Shown: positions 34,318-44,078, numbered from the stretch's first letter. The stretch: 64,000 nt of DNA from Clavibacter californiensis (GCF_021952865.1 NZ_CP040792.1:868001-932000); one strand, 5' to 3'. Numbers and translations are program-made. The notes: generated from the sequence alone by a model not told the origin.

Positions 34318-36507
34318 ATGCCCGACACCGCGACGCCACCCTCCTCCGCTGAGTCCTCCGCCGCTCCGACCTCCGACCTCCGGTCCGCCGCCCGCGAGCA
34401 CCTGTCCCGGCTCGTCGGCGTCGCGGGCGCCGACTTCCACGACGGGCAGTTCGAGGCCATCGAGGCCCTCGTGCAGGACCGCTCCCGCGCCCTCGTCGTG
34501 CAGCGCACCGGATGGGGCAAGTCGGCCGTCTACTTCGTCGCCACCCTGCTCCTCCGCCAGCAGGGCCTCGGCCCCACGCTCCTCGTCTCCCCGCTCCTCG
34601 CGCTCATGCGCGACCAGGTCGCCGCGGCCCGGCGTGCCGGCGTGCGCGCGGTCGCCATGAACTCGAGCAACGCCCACGAGTGGGACGACCTGCTGCGCGC
34701 GCTCGACGCCGACGAGGTCGACCTGCTCCTCGTGTCGCCCGAGCGCCTGAACAACCCGCGCTTCCGCGACGAGCAGCTGCCCGCGCTCCGGGCGCGGCTC
34801 GGCCTGCTCGTGGTCGACGAGGCGCACTGCATCTCCGACTGGGGCCACGACTTCCGGCCCGACTACCGGCGCCTCCGCGACCTCATCTCCTCCGTCGACG
34901 AGCGCGTGCCCGTGCTCGCCACCACCGCCACCGCGAACTCGCGCGTGGTGGCCGACGTCGAGGAGCAGCTGAGCGTCGGATCCGCCGGCGCGGGCGTCGT
35001 CGAGGCCGACCGCGTGCCCGTGGTCACCATCCGCGGACCGCTCGCCCGGCGCTCGCTACGGCTCGGCGTGCTGCGGCTCGAGAACAGCCGCGACCGGCTC
35101 GGCTGGCTCCTCAGCCACCTCGACGAGCTGCCCGGCAGCGGCATCATCTACGCGCTCACCGTCTCCGCCGCGCAGGACACCGCGCGGCTGCTGCGCGACG
35201 CCGGCCACGCGGTCAAGGCGTACACGGGGCGCGACGATCCGGCCGACCGCGAGCAGGCGGAGGGCGAGCTGCAGCGCAACGAGGTCAAGGCGCTCGTCGC
35301 CACCAGCGCGCTCGGCATGGGCTTCGACAAGCCCGACCTCGGCTTCGTCGTGCACCTCGGGGCCCCGTCGTCGCCCGTCTCCTACTACCAGCAGGTCGGG
35401 CGCGCGGGGCGCGGGTCCGCCGACGCGGACGTGCTGCTCCTGCCCGGCCGCGAGGATCCGGACATCTGGCAGTACTTCGCCACGGCCTCCATGCCGGACG
35501 AGCAGCAGGCGGCATCCGTCATCAAGGCGCTCGGCGACAGCGACCGGCCGCTGTCCGTGCCCGCGCTCGAGTCGCGGGTCTCGCTCTCGCGCAGCCGGCT
35601 CGACCTCCTGCTCAAGGTGCTCGACGTCGACGGGGCCGTGCGGCGGAACACCTCGGGCTGGTCGGCCACGGGCGTCCCGTGGGTCTACGACCGCGCCAGG
35701 TACGAGCAGGTCGCCGCGGCGCGCGTGCGCGAGCAGCAGGCGATGCTCGACTACGAGACCACGCTCGGCTGCCGGATGGAGTTCCTCCAGCGTCAGCTCG
35801 ACGACGACACCGCGGCCCCGTGCGGGCGCTGCGATCGGTGCGCGGGTGCGTGGTACCCGTCGTCGCTCGACCAGCGGGCGTCGGCCACGGCATCGCAGGC
35901 GCTCGACAGGGTCGGGCTGCCGATCGAGCCGCGGCTGCGCTGGCCCACGGGCGCGTCGACCGTCGGCGTGCCGCTCAGCGGCGCGATCGCGGCGAACGAG
36001 CAGGTGGACGAGGGCCGGGCGCTCGCGCGCCTCACCGACCTCGGCTGGGGCGGCCGCCTCCGCACCGTCTTCGCGGCCGGCGCGGAGGACGCGCCGGTCG
36101 ACGACGCGCTCGTCGCGGCATGCGTCCGCGTGCTCGCCGAGTGGGGCTGGGCCGAGCGTCCGCGTGCCGTCGTGCACGTGCCGTCGGCGAGCCGGCCGCA
36201 GCTCGTCGGCAGCCTCGCCCAGCGCATCGCCGAGGTCGGGCGGCTGCCGTTCCTGGGATCGCTCGACCTCGTGGATCCGGGCGCGCCCGGCGCCGCGCGC
36301 GGCAACAGCGTCTACCGGCTGGGGCGGGTGCACCCGCGGTTCCAGGTGCCCGCGCACCTCGCGGACGACCTCGCGGCGGATCCGCGTCCCGTCCTCCTCG
36401 TGGACGACCTGGTCGACACGCGGTGGACGCTCACGGTCGCCGGCCGTCTGCTGCGGAAGGCGGGGGCCACGCGCGTGCTGCCGTTCGCGCTCGCGCAGCA
36501 GGGGTAG
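34318..36507 (+). CDS. RecQ-family DNA helicase fused to a phosphoribosyltransferase-like domain
   Basis: 729 residues. Helicase motifs are present: Walker A TGWGKS (about 63-68), DEAH-type VVDEAHCISDWGHDFRPDY (about 166), TTATA, LGMGFDKPDL and QQVGRAGRG. The RQC zinc site follows (Cys in LGCRMEF and CGRCDRC, about 485-509). Instead of an HRDC domain, the C-terminus ends in a PRPP-binding-type motif VLLVDDLVDTRWTLT (about 691-705), as in ComF-like phosphoribosyltransferases. It unwinds DNA in repair; the role of the last domain is unknown. Confidence 0.92.
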   Translation: MPDTATPPSSAESSAAPTSDLRSAAREHLSRLVGVAGADFHDGQFEAIEALVQDRSRALVVQRTGWGKSAVYFVATLLLRQQGLGPTLLVSPLLALMRDQVAAARRAGVRAVAMNSSNAHEWDDLLRALDADEVDLLLVSPERLNNPRFRDEQLPALRARLGLLVVDEAHCISDWGHDFRPDYRRLRDLISSVDERVPVLATTATANSRVVADVEEQLSVGSAGAGVVEADRVPVVTIRGPLARRSLRLGVLRLENSRDRLGWLLSHLDELPGSGIIYALTVSAAQDTARLLRDAGHAVKAYTGRDDPADREQAEGELQRNEVKALVATSALGMGFDKPDLGFVVHLGAPSSPVSYYQQVGRAGRGSADADVLLLPGREDPDIWQYFATASMPDEQQAASVIKALGDSDRPLSVPALESRVSLSRSRLDLLLKVLDVDGAVRRNTSGWSATGVPWVYDRARYEQVAAARVREQQAMLDYETTLGCRMEFLQRQLDDDTAAPCGRCDRCAGAWYPSSLDQRASATASQALDRVGLPIEPRLRWPTGASTVGVPLSGAIAANEQVDEGRALARLTDLGWGGRLRTVFAAGAEDAPVDDALVAACVRVLAEWGWAERPRAVVHVPSASRPQLVGSLAQRIAEVGRLPFLGSLDLVDPGAPGAARGNSVYRLGRVHPRFQVPAHLADDLAADPRPVLLVDDLVDTRWTLTVAGRLLRKAGATRVLPFALAQQG

Positions 36508-36526
36508 CCGGGCGGGCGATCGCGGA

Positions 36527-37663
36527 TCAGTCGGCGACCGGATCCGGCTCCGGCTCCGTCTCCGGCTCGACGAAGACGGTGCCCCCGCCCGCGAGACGCG
36601 CGCGCATCACCTCGATGGCCTGCGGGTTCTCGTCCACCAGCACGAAGCGGCGGCCGAGCTCGCGGGCCGCTGCGCCCGTGGTGCCGGATCCCGCGAAGAA
36701 GTCGAGCACCCAGTCGCCGGGCCGGCTCGACGCCTGCACGATGCGGCGCAGCACGCCGAGCGGCTTCTGCGTCGCGTAGCCCGTCTTCTCGCGGCCGGTG
36801 GGGGAGACGATCGTGTGCCACCAGACGTCCGTCGGCAGCTTGCCGCGCTCGCGCTTCTCCGGGGTCACGAGGCCCGGCGCCATGTACGGCTCGCGGTCCA
36901 CGCCCTCGGAGTCGAAGCGGTAGCGGACGGGGTCCTTCACGTAGACGAGGATCGTGTCGTGTTTCGCCGGCCAGCGGCGGCGCGACTTCGCGCCGTAGTC
37001 GTACGCCCACACGATCTCGTTGAGGAACGAGCGGCGGCCGAAGAGCGCATCGAGCACGACCTTCGCGTAGTGCACCTCGCGGTAGTCGAGGTGGAGGTAG
37101 AGGGTGCCCGTGGGATCCAGGAGGCGCCACGCCTCGATGAGGCGCGGCTCGAGGAAGTCCCAGTAGTCGGCGAACGAGTCGTCGAATCCGTAGAGCATTC
37201 CCTTCACGGAGTCGTAGCTGCGGCCATGGAAGCCGAGGCGCGCCCCCGGCGGGCGGACCCGCTCGGGCGTCGCGGTGCTCGCGGGGGCGAGGGCGACGGG
37301 GGTGGCGGGCTCCGCGGCGGCGCCGGGTGCGGCGTCGGGGGCAGGGGCGAACGAGGTGTCGGGTGCGGCGTCGGGTGCGTGTGGCACGGCGGCGTCGAGC
37401 GTGGTGGCCGGAACGACCTCGGCCTCGGCGTCCGTGGCCGGATCGTCGGCTGCCTCGGACTCGGCGTCCGCGTCGGGATCGGCGGCCGGATCCGGCGTGC
37501 GGGTCACGGTGAGGTTCTGCCGCTCCTGCGTGCGGCCGGTGTTGAACGGCGGATCCAGGTAGATGAGCTGGAAGGCGCCGTCGGGGAGCGCGCGGACGGC
37601 CTCGAGGTTCTCCGCGTGGATCACGAGGTCGGGGCCGTCGGGGGTCCACGCGGGCTGGGGCAC
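36527..37663 (-). CDS. Site-specific DNA methyltransferase (beta-class order), solitary
   Basis: 378 residues. Motif IV LIYLDPPFNTG (37-40 DPPF) is near the N-terminus and the S-adenosylmethionine motif FFAGSGTTG (322-330) near the C-terminus, the beta-class order of N4-cytosine/N6-adenine enzymes. Between about 55 and 138 is an Ala/Asp/Pro/Glu-rich insertion absent from typical members. No restriction endonuclease gene is adjacent, so it is an orphan methylase. GTG 37663 follows TAACCT by six bases (leaderless). Target sequence not predictable. Confidence 0.92.
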   Translation of the reverse strand: MPQPAWTPDGPDLVIHAENLEAVRALPDGAFQLIYLDPPFNTGRTQERQNLTVTRTPDPAADPDADAESEAADDPATDAEAEVVPATTLDAAVPHAPDAAPDTSFAPAPDAAPGAAAEPATPVALAPASTATPERVRPPGARLGFHGRSYDSVKGMLYGFDDSFADYWDFLEPRLIEAWRLLDPTGTLYLHLDYREVHYAKVVLDALFGRRSFLNEIVWAYDYGAKSRRRWPAKHDTILVYVKDPVRYRFDSEGVDREPYMAPGLVTPEKRERGKLPTDVWWHTIVSPTGREKTGYATQKPLGVLRRIVQASSRPGDWVLDFFAGSGTTGAAARELGRRFVLVDENPQAIEVMRARLAGGGTVFVEPETEPEPDPVAD

Positions 37664-37809
37664 GCCCCGAGGTTAACGGACCTCCGCGGACGCGCGGCGC
37701 GCGCCGGGACGGGACGGACGGCTGCGCCCGCGGTGCACGACGCCCCCATTACGGGGCGGTTCGCGCACGGCCCTGCCGCGCGGGTGGCGCCCTCCGCTAT
37801 GAACGTCAC

Positions 37810-39162
37810 ATGAGCGATGACCGCGACCCCGGCCGGACCGACGGATCCCACCCCGACGAGCCGCGGGGCGAGGATCCGGCAGCCGGCGGCCCGGCCACCG
37901 GCGGCCCGGCCACCGGCGGCCCGGCCACCGGCGGCCCGGCCACCGGCGGTCCGGCCACCGACGGCTCGGCCCAGGGGGACGGATCCGCGGTGGGTGCCGT
38001 GGCGGATCCCGTCAGCCCCTACGGTCCGCCCGCCGTCCCGGCCGCGGCCGAGCCCGCCGCCGCGGGCGAGCCTGCCGCCGCAGCCGAGCCCGCCGCGGCG
38101 GCGGCGGAGCCTCAGCCCATGCCTGAGCCCGCCGACGTGCCCGAGCCCGCGGACGCGCCCGAGCCCGCGGACGCGCCCGCCCATCCCGCGCCGCCCCTGC
38201 CGCCGGTCGGATACGACGCCGGCGCGGGATCCGCCGGCCTCGGCGCCGGCTCCGGCGCCGCCCCGGGGCTCGCAGCGCCCGGCCCCTCCTACGCGCCGCC
38301 GGTCGGCGCCCCGCCCGCCGCCCCCGCGCCGCCCTACGTCTCCGGCCCACCGCCCCGCCCCCGCGGCGGCAAGGGCCTCGCCATCGCGGCGCTGGTCGTG
38401 GGCATCGCCGCGGTACTGGGCGCCTTCATCCCGTTCCTCAACTACGTCACGGCCATTCCCGCCCTGGTCGCGGCGGTGCTCGGCATCGTCTCGCTCGCCC
38501 GGCGGATGGACGGCAAGCCGCTGGCGCTGACGGGCCTCATCCTCGGCGCCGTCGGCTTCGTCCTCAGCATCGTGCTGGCGCTGGTCTACACGTTCGCGTT
38601 CGTGGGCTCGGTCACCGAGGCCCTGGAGACCGCGGGCCCCGGATCCGATACCGGCTTCGCCAGCCCCGAGCCGACCTCCGGCGAAGGCGACGACGACGCG
38701 ACGGCCCAGCCCGGCACGAGCCCCGACGACCCGCTGCCGATCGGCACCCCGGTCACGGGCGAGGGCATCGACGGGCCGGAGTGGCAGGTCACGCTGGGCA
38801 CGCCGATCCTCGACGCCACGGCAGCGGTCCTCGCGGCGGATCCGTCCAACGAACCGCCCGCGGCCGGCATGCAGTACGCGGTCGTCCCGGTCACCGCGAC
38901 GTACCTCGGGTCGAGCACGGGGGATCCGCTGTCCGAGCTGGCCGTGGGGTTCCTCGCCCCCGACGGCACGCAGTACTCGGCCGCCGACAGCTTCGCGCAG
39001 GCGCCGGCGCCCGCGTTCACGGATGCCTACGAGATGCTCGAGCCGCAGGGCACCGCGAGCGGGAACGTCGTCGTCGAGATCCCCATCGACGGCGCCGCCG
39101 ACGGCCTCTGGGCCACGGCGCCGGGGATGATCGCGGACGCGTACTACTTCCGGGCCGGCTAG
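37810..39162 (+). CDS. DUF4190/DUF4352-like membrane protein with low-complexity N-terminus
   Basis: 450 residues. The first 185 are Pro/Ala/Gly/Glu-rich and contain a five-fold GGPAT repeat (residues 26-50). Two or three hydrophobic segments with the DUF4190 pattern (GLAIAALVVGIAAVLGAF, AVLGIVSLARR, LTGLILGAVGFVLSIVLALV) follow. The exported C-terminal domain (about 310-450) looks like DUF4352 (WQVTLGTPI, MQYAVVPVTATYLG, FLAPDGTQY). Function unknown; probably cell-surface exposed. Confidence 0.8.
   Translation: MSDDRDPGRTDGSHPDEPRGEDPAAGGPATGGPATGGPATGGPATGGPATDGSAQGDGSAVGAVADPVSPYGPPAVPAAAEPAAAGEPAAAAEPAAAAAEPQPMPEPADVPEPADAPEPADAPAHPAPPLPPVGYDAGAGSAGLGAGSGAAPGLAAPGPSYAPPVGAPPAAPAPPYVSGPPPRPRGGKGLAIAALVVGIAAVLGAFIPFLNYVTAIPALVAAVLGIVSLARRMDGKPLALTGLILGAVGFVLSIVLALVYTFAFVGSVTEALETAGPGSDTGFASPEPTSGEGDDDATAQPGTSPDDPLPIGTPVTGEGIDGPEWQVTLGTPILDATAAVLAADPSNEPPAAGMQYAVVPVTATYLGSSTGDPLSELAVGFLAPDGTQYSAADSFAQAPAPAFTDAYEMLEPQGTASGNVVVEIPIDGAADGLWATAPGMIADAYYFRAG
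37885..37959 (+). repeat. Five tandem 15-base repeats
   Basis: Unit GGCGGCCCGGCCACC repeated five times (the last with one C-to-T change), in frame, encoding Gly-Gly-Pro-Ala-Thr. Repeat number could vary between strains without shifting the frame. Confidence 0.9.
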
Positions 39163-39260
39163 CCGGCCACCGGCTGGCCCGGATGCCGCCCGCGCGCGAC
39201 CGGGGCCTCGTCGGCGCGCGGGATCGCGGCGGCCTCCTGCGCGGAACGTAGGCTGCGGAC

Positions 39261-40505
39261 GTGACACCCGACGCGCGCGGCACCGACGCCCCCTCCCGCC
39301 CCATCCCGTCAGCCGCCGAGCTCGACGCCCGCGATCCGCTCGCGCGCTTCCGCGACCTGTTCGTGCAGGCCGACGACGTGGTCGCCTACCTCGACGGCAA
39401 CTCGCTCGGCCGGCCGACCCTCGCGAGCGTCGACCGCGTGGCCGACTTCGTGCGCGACCAGTGGGGCGGACGCCTCATCCGCGGCTGGGATGAGGACTGG
39501 CTCGCGATGCCGACGCGCATCGGCGACGACCTCGGCCGTGTCACCCTCGGGGCGGCGGCCGGCCAGACGTTCATCGGCGACTCGACCACGGTGATCCTCT
39601 ACAAGCTCGTGCGCGCCGCCGTCCGCGCGCGGCCAGGCCGCGACGAGCTCGTGATCGACACCGACAACTTCCCGACCGACCGCTTCGTGCTCGAGGGCGT
39701 CGCGGAGGAGTGCGGCATGACGATCCGGTGGATCGACGTCGCGCCCGACGCCGGGGTCACGCCGGAGCTCGTCGCGGAGGCGGTGGGGGAGCGGACCGCG
39801 CTCGTCGTGCTCAGCCAGGTCGCCTACCGCTCGGGGTTCCTCGCGGACGTGCCGGGGATCACGCGCATCGTGCACGACGCCGGCGCGCTCGTGCTCTGGG
39901 ACACCTGCCACTCGGTCGGCGTCGTGCCGACCGAGCTCGACGCGTGGGGCGTCGACCTCGCGGTCGGCTGCAGCTACAAGTACCTCGACGGCGGCCCCGG
40001 TGCGCCCGCGCACGGCTACGTGCGGGGCGATCTGCAGGCCGAGCTGCGGCAGCCGATCCAGGGCTGGATGGGCGCGCAGGACGTCTTCGCGATGGGGCCG
40101 GAGTACGTGCCGGCCGACGGGATCCGCCGCTTCCTCAGCGGCACGCCGCCCATCGTCGGCATGCTCGCGATGCAGGACATGATCGCGCTGATCGAGGAAG
40201 CGGGCATGGAGGCGATCCGCGCCAAGTCGCTCGCCCTCACCGGCTTCGCGCTCGACCTCGTCGACCGCGACCTCGTGCCGCTCGGCGCCCGCGTCGCGAG
40301 CCCGCGCGAGGAGGACCGCCGCGGCAGCCACGTGAGCGTCGACCACCCGCGGTTCCGCGAGATCGTCGGTGCCCTGTGGGCGGAGGGCGTGATCCCCGAC
40401 TTCCGCGCCCCGTCCGGCCTCCGCCTCGGGCTCAGCCCGCTGACGACGTCGTTCCGCGAGGTCGAGGTCGGCGTCGAGGCGATCCGGCGCCACCTGGCGG
40501 GCTGA
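39261..40505 (+). CDS. kynU: Kynureninase
   Basis: 414 residues of the PLP-dependent fold type I kynureninase family, which cleaves L-kynurenine to anthranilate and alanine. Recognisable blocks: YLDGNSLGRP, GDSTTVILYK, DTDNFPTDRF (135-142), VLWDTCHSVG (Asp214) and the PLP lysine Lys240 in GCSYKYLDGGPGAPA, with IQGWMG after it. No tryptophan dioxygenase or anthranilate genes are nearby, so the pathway partners lie elsewhere. GTG 39261 follows TAGGCT by six bases (leaderless). Confidence 0.95.
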   Translation: MTPDARGTDAPSRPIPSAAELDARDPLARFRDLFVQADDVVAYLDGNSLGRPTLASVDRVADFVRDQWGGRLIRGWDEDWLAMPTRIGDDLGRVTLGAAAGQTFIGDSTTVILYKLVRAAVRARPGRDELVIDTDNFPTDRFVLEGVAEECGMTIRWIDVAPDAGVTPELVAEAVGERTALVVLSQVAYRSGFLADVPGITRIVHDAGALVLWDTCHSVGVVPTELDAWGVDLAVGCSYKYLDGGPGAPAHGYVRGDLQAELRQPIQGWMGAQDVFAMGPEYVPADGIRRFLSGTPPIVGMLAMQDMIALIEEAGMEAIRAKSLALTGFALDLVDRDLVPLGARVASPREEDRRGSHVSVDHPRFREIVGALWAEGVIPDFRAPSGLRLGLSPLTTSFREVEVGVEAIRRHLAG

Positions 40506-40538
40506 TCCGCCCCGCCGCGCCCGAGCCGGGAGAGCGCG

Positions 40539-41633
40539 TCAGTCCGCCCACGCTCGCCGCGTGCTGCGGACCGGCTTCCCCGTGTCCGCGGCCTCGTGCA
40601 TGAGCAGCGCGAGGTGGTGGTCCTGCGACGCCTCCGCGAGCGAGTTCGTGGACGGGCCGCCTGCCGCGTGCGCGTGCATCTCGACGAGGCACTGCGCGAT
40701 CGCGATCTCGTCGTCCGCGAGCCGCCCGGGCGCGAAGGGGTTCTCGTAGACCCACTCGGATCCGAGCAGCAGGCCGCGCAGGTGGTGGCCCTCGAGGTTG
40801 CCGCCCTGCCCGGTCTCCACCCGCGTGATGTCCGCCCACGTGGGCGTCGTCGCGTCGAGCAGCCAGCTGACGTGCTCGTCGACGATCTCGCCGCGCTCGC
40901 CGCGGACGAGGAGCCGGTTGCGGCGGATCCAGGAGAAGTACTGCCGGTCGGAGAAGTCGTAGACGCCGAGGCGATCGCCGAAGTCGAAGCGCGCGGTGGT
41001 CTGCGCGGCCGTCACGACCTCCTCGCGCACGGGATCCCCGTCGCGGTCGGGCCCGGCGACGATCGGCGACGAGAAGCGGGCGGCCGTGATGGTCGCGTCC
41101 TCGAAGCCGATGCCGAGGGCCCGGCGCATCACGCGGACGCCGTGGTAGTCGTGGCACTGCGCGACGGTCGCCTGGCTGATCCGCCCGAGCCGGCCGCCGG
41201 CCGCGATCGCGAGCTGCGCGGCGAGCAGCGGCGAGAGCGGGTACTGCTCGGCCACCTCGATCCTGGCGCCCTGCCTCACGAGCGCGTCGAGCCGCTCGAG
41301 GTCAGCGACGGTCGCGCCGGGCGGCGTCTCGGTGAGCACGGCCACGCCGCGGTCGACGAGGTCGGCGATCACGTCGGGCGCGGCGGATCTGGGTACGGAG
41401 ACGACCGCGAACGACGGCGCCTCCGCGGCGAGCAGCTCGGCCGCGGTGCGGAAGGTGCGGATCCCCCACTCCTCCTCGAGCGCGCGGCCGGTGTCGGCGC
41501 TGCGGGTCACGAGCCCGGTGACGGCGAAGCGCTCCGGGAGGGCGCGCGCGATGCGCAGGAAGAAGGCGCTGCGCCAGCCGCTCCCCACGATGCCGAAGCG
41601 GATCTGCGGGGCGGGCGGCGCGGCGTGGGGCAT
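40539..41633 (-). CDS. Gfo/Idh/MocA family oxidoreductase
   Basis: 364 residues. Rossmann motif FGIVGSGWRSAFFLRIA, ETPPGATVADLERL (in the position of the EKP motif, with Thr replacing Lys), and a C-terminal alpha/beta domain with YHGVRVMRRALGIGFED. Because the EKP lysine is absent, activity or substrate may differ from sugar dehydrogenases of this family. ATG 41633 follows TACGCT by seven bases; the open frame to 43655 is antisense to the glycosyltransferase and not real. Confidence 0.88.
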   Translation of the reverse strand: MPHAAPPAPQIRFGIVGSGWRSAFFLRIARALPERFAVTGLVTRSADTGRALEEEWGIRTFRTAAELLAAEAPSFAVVSVPRSAAPDVIADLVDRGVAVLTETPPGATVADLERLDALVRQGARIEVAEQYPLSPLLAAQLAIAAGGRLGRISQATVAQCHDYHGVRVMRRALGIGFEDATITAARFSSPIVAGPDRDGDPVREEVVTAAQTTARFDFGDRLGVYDFSDRQYFSWIRRNRLLVRGERGEIVDEHVSWLLDATTPTWADITRVETGQGGNLEGHHLRGLLLGSEWVYENPFAPGRLADDEIAIAQCLVEMHAHAAGGPSTNSLAEASQDHHLALLMHEAADTGKPVRSTRRAWAD

Positions 41634-41843
41634 GGCGGCCAGCGTACGCGCGGGGTCGCGCGGGGTCGCGCGGGCCTCCCGCCGGGCGGCGTCCGGGCCG
41701 GCATCTCGGGCGCCCGGCTGGGTTCTCGCAGCAGACTGGGGAATACTCGCGAGGGCCGGGTGGCTGTCCCGGGGGCTCACGCTCCCGCGTGATGCGCCTC
41801 GCGGCTCCGCGTAGAGGAGCACGACCCGAGAAGGGGCACGAGC

Positions 41844-44078
41844 ATGGGGATCCAGACGAGCCTCGACCAGGTCGCGGAGGCCGCGCGCATCCTCGACGTG
41901 ATGCAGGAGGCCGACGAGCTCACGGTCGCCGCCAGTCGCGACGGCGGCGGACGCGCGGTGCGCCTGCTCGCACGGGCCGCCGCGGATCCCGCCGACCAGC
42001 TCACCGCCGTCGCCGCCATCCACGCGCTCGCCCAGGTCTTCGACGAGGCCGCCGACCTCGCGCTCGTCGCGCTCCTCGACCACGACACCCGGTGGATCCG
42101 CGAGCACGCCGCCTGGGCCTTCGGCACCCGCCTGCCGCGCTTCGACGCGGTCTCCGGCCTCGTCGCGATGGTCGTCGAGGGCGGCTTCCCCGGCATGCTC
42201 GCCCAGCGCACCCTGCAGCAGTGGGCCGGGTCGACGCCCGACCACGTCGCGCTGGCGCTCGAGAACGCCCTGCTCGGCGTGCAGGGCGACGGCCCCCGCT
42301 CGCGCCTCGTGGAGACCGTGGGCCTCGTGCCCGGCCGGATCCCCGAGCGCGTGCTCCTCCGCATCGCCCCCGCCGCCTCCGAGGGCCCGCTCACCCGGTC
42401 CGCCGCGGTCGCCGCGCTGGGCGACCGGCCCGCGGGCGAGGCGATCGCGACCCTCGTGGCCGACATCGCGCGCGGCGACGACGAGGTGGCCGCGGTCGCG
42501 CGACTGGCCGTGCTCGACATCGCGCGGCAGCACGGCGACCACCCGGCACCCCAGGAGCGGCCCGGCCTCACCGTCGTCCAGCTCTTCCTGCACGCCGACA
42601 TCGACGCCGGCCTCACGCACGTGGGCGCGGGCGACAACGGCGGCATCGCGACGCTGCTCGTGCGCCTCGGCGACGCGCTCGTGGATCCGGCGGGCACGGC
42701 CGGGCACGCCCCCGCGGCGCACGACATGACCTCGACGACGGTCCCCGACCGCCCGGTCGACCGCGTCATCACGCTCTCCCGCGGCACACCCGACCAGGCC
42801 CTCGCCTCCCTCGCCCGCGTCACCGCGGGCGACGACGGTCACGTCTTCGCGCACATCCCGATGCTCGGCGGCCCGCGCTCGCTGCCCGAGGCGTGGCCGC
42901 ACCGCGTCGAGGCCGAGCGGGGGATCCGCCGCGTGCTGCGCGCCGCCGGCCGCGTCGACGCCGTGCACCTCCGCATGGCCGACGTGGGCACGCTCGCCGC
43001 CTCCACGGTCGCGCGCGAGCTCGGCATCCCCGTCGTCTTCACGGTCGCGCCGGATCCGCACGGCGTGGTCGACGCGCTCGACCGGTCCGGCGCGCTCACC
43101 CGCGACCGCTTCGGCAGCGTCGACGAGCGCGAGCACTACTGGTTCCGCGTCCGGCTCGTGCAGCGCCTGGCCGCCGACGCCGCGCACACCGTCCTCTTCC
43201 CGCGTCCCGAGCTGAAGCGCGACATGCGCCGGCTCGTCGGCATCGACGTGGATGCGCACCCCGAGCGCCACAGCGTCGTCGCCGAGGGCATCGACGTGGC
43301 CGCCATCGAGCGCTCCCGCGACGACGCGATGCTCGGCGCCGACGCGGACGGATCCCCGGCCCGCGCCTTCGTCGAGCTCGACGACCTGCTCGCCGGCCTC
43401 CCCGAGGAGCGCCGCGGCCTGCCGCTCGTCATCTCGGTCGGCCGCCTCGCCCGCGTCAAGGGCATGGCATCGCTCGCGCACGTCTGGGCGGCGGATCCCG
43501 CGCTCCGGTCCCGCGCGAACCTCCTCATCGTGGGCGGCGACCTCGACGCGCCGAGCTCCGAGGAGCGCGAGCAGCTCGCGCGGATCCTCGACGCGGTCCC
43601 CGGTGCCGACGGCCCCGCCGACGCGGCCCGCCACGGCCTGCTCCTCGCCGGCCACCGCGGCAACGACACCGTCACGCGCTGGCTCGCCGCCGTCCGCTAC
43701 GGCCGCCCCGGGCTCACCGCGCCGGGCGGCGCGTACGCGTGCGCGAGCATCAAGGAGGAGTTCGGCGTCGCGCTCCTCGAGGCCATGTCGATGGGCCTGC
43801 CCGTCGTCGCGCCCGCGTCCGGCGGACCCGCGACCTACGTGGAGGACGGCGTGACGGGCCTCCTCGTCGACACGGCGGATCCCACGGCGCTCGGCACCGG
43901 CATCGCCCGCGCCCTGGACATCGCGGCCGGCCCCGATGCCGACGCCGCCGCCGATCGCGCGCGCGACATGGTCGCCCGCACCTTCACCATCCAGGCCATG
44001 GCGGGCACCCTGTCCCGCGTCTACCGCGACGTCGCCGCAGCCGACGACCGAACCCTCTGGGAGCTCAGCGCCTCATGA
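41844..44078 (+). CDS. HEAT-repeat/GT4 glycosyltransferase
   Basis: 744 residues. The first ~235 form helical HEAT-like repeats (AVAAIHALAQVFDEAADLAL, WIREHAAWAFGTRLPRFDAV). From about 250 a GT-B glycosyltransferase follows, with LTVVQLFLHADIDAG...GDNGGIATLLV, LPLVISVGRLARVKGMASL, and the donor-binding ASIKEEFGVALLEAMSMGLPVVAP. It transfers a sugar from a nucleotide donor; acceptor unknown. A GAAGGGG ribosome-binding site precedes ATG 41844. Its stop overlaps the next glycosyltransferase start (ATGA), so the two probably work on the same glycan. Confidence 0.9.
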   Translation: MGIQTSLDQVAEAARILDVMQEADELTVAASRDGGGRAVRLLARAAADPADQLTAVAAIHALAQVFDEAADLALVALLDHDTRWIREHAAWAFGTRLPRFDAVSGLVAMVVEGGFPGMLAQRTLQQWAGSTPDHVALALENALLGVQGDGPRSRLVETVGLVPGRIPERVLLRIAPAASEGPLTRSAAVAALGDRPAGEAIATLVADIARGDDEVAAVARLAVLDIARQHGDHPAPQERPGLTVVQLFLHADIDAGLTHVGAGDNGGIATLLVRLGDALVDPAGTAGHAPAAHDMTSTTVPDRPVDRVITLSRGTPDQALASLARVTAGDDGHVFAHIPMLGGPRSLPEAWPHRVEAERGIRRVLRAAGRVDAVHLRMADVGTLAASTVARELGIPVVFTVAPDPHGVVDALDRSGALTRDRFGSVDEREHYWFRVRLVQRLAADAAHTVLFPRPELKRDMRRLVGIDVDAHPERHSVVAEGIDVAAIERSRDDAMLGADADGSPARAFVELDDLLAGLPEERRGLPLVISVGRLARVKGMASLAHVWAADPALRSRANLLIVGGDLDAPSSEEREQLARILDAVPGADGPADAARHGLLLAGHRGNDTVTRWLAAVRYGRPGLTAPGGAYACASIKEEFGVALLEAMSMGLPVVAPASGGPATYVEDGVTGLLVDTADPTALGTGIARALDIAAGPDADAAADRARDMVARTFTIQAMAGTLSRVYRDVAAADDRTLWELSAS

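Noticed and set aside
37885-37959. CRISPR-like array
   Set aside because: Repeats are contiguous 15-base units without spacers, in a coding frame.
41634-43655. 2-kb N-terminal extension of the oxidoreductase frame
   Set aside because: It is antisense to the glycosyltransferase; the Rossmann motif begins right after ATG 41633, which has its own -10 element.
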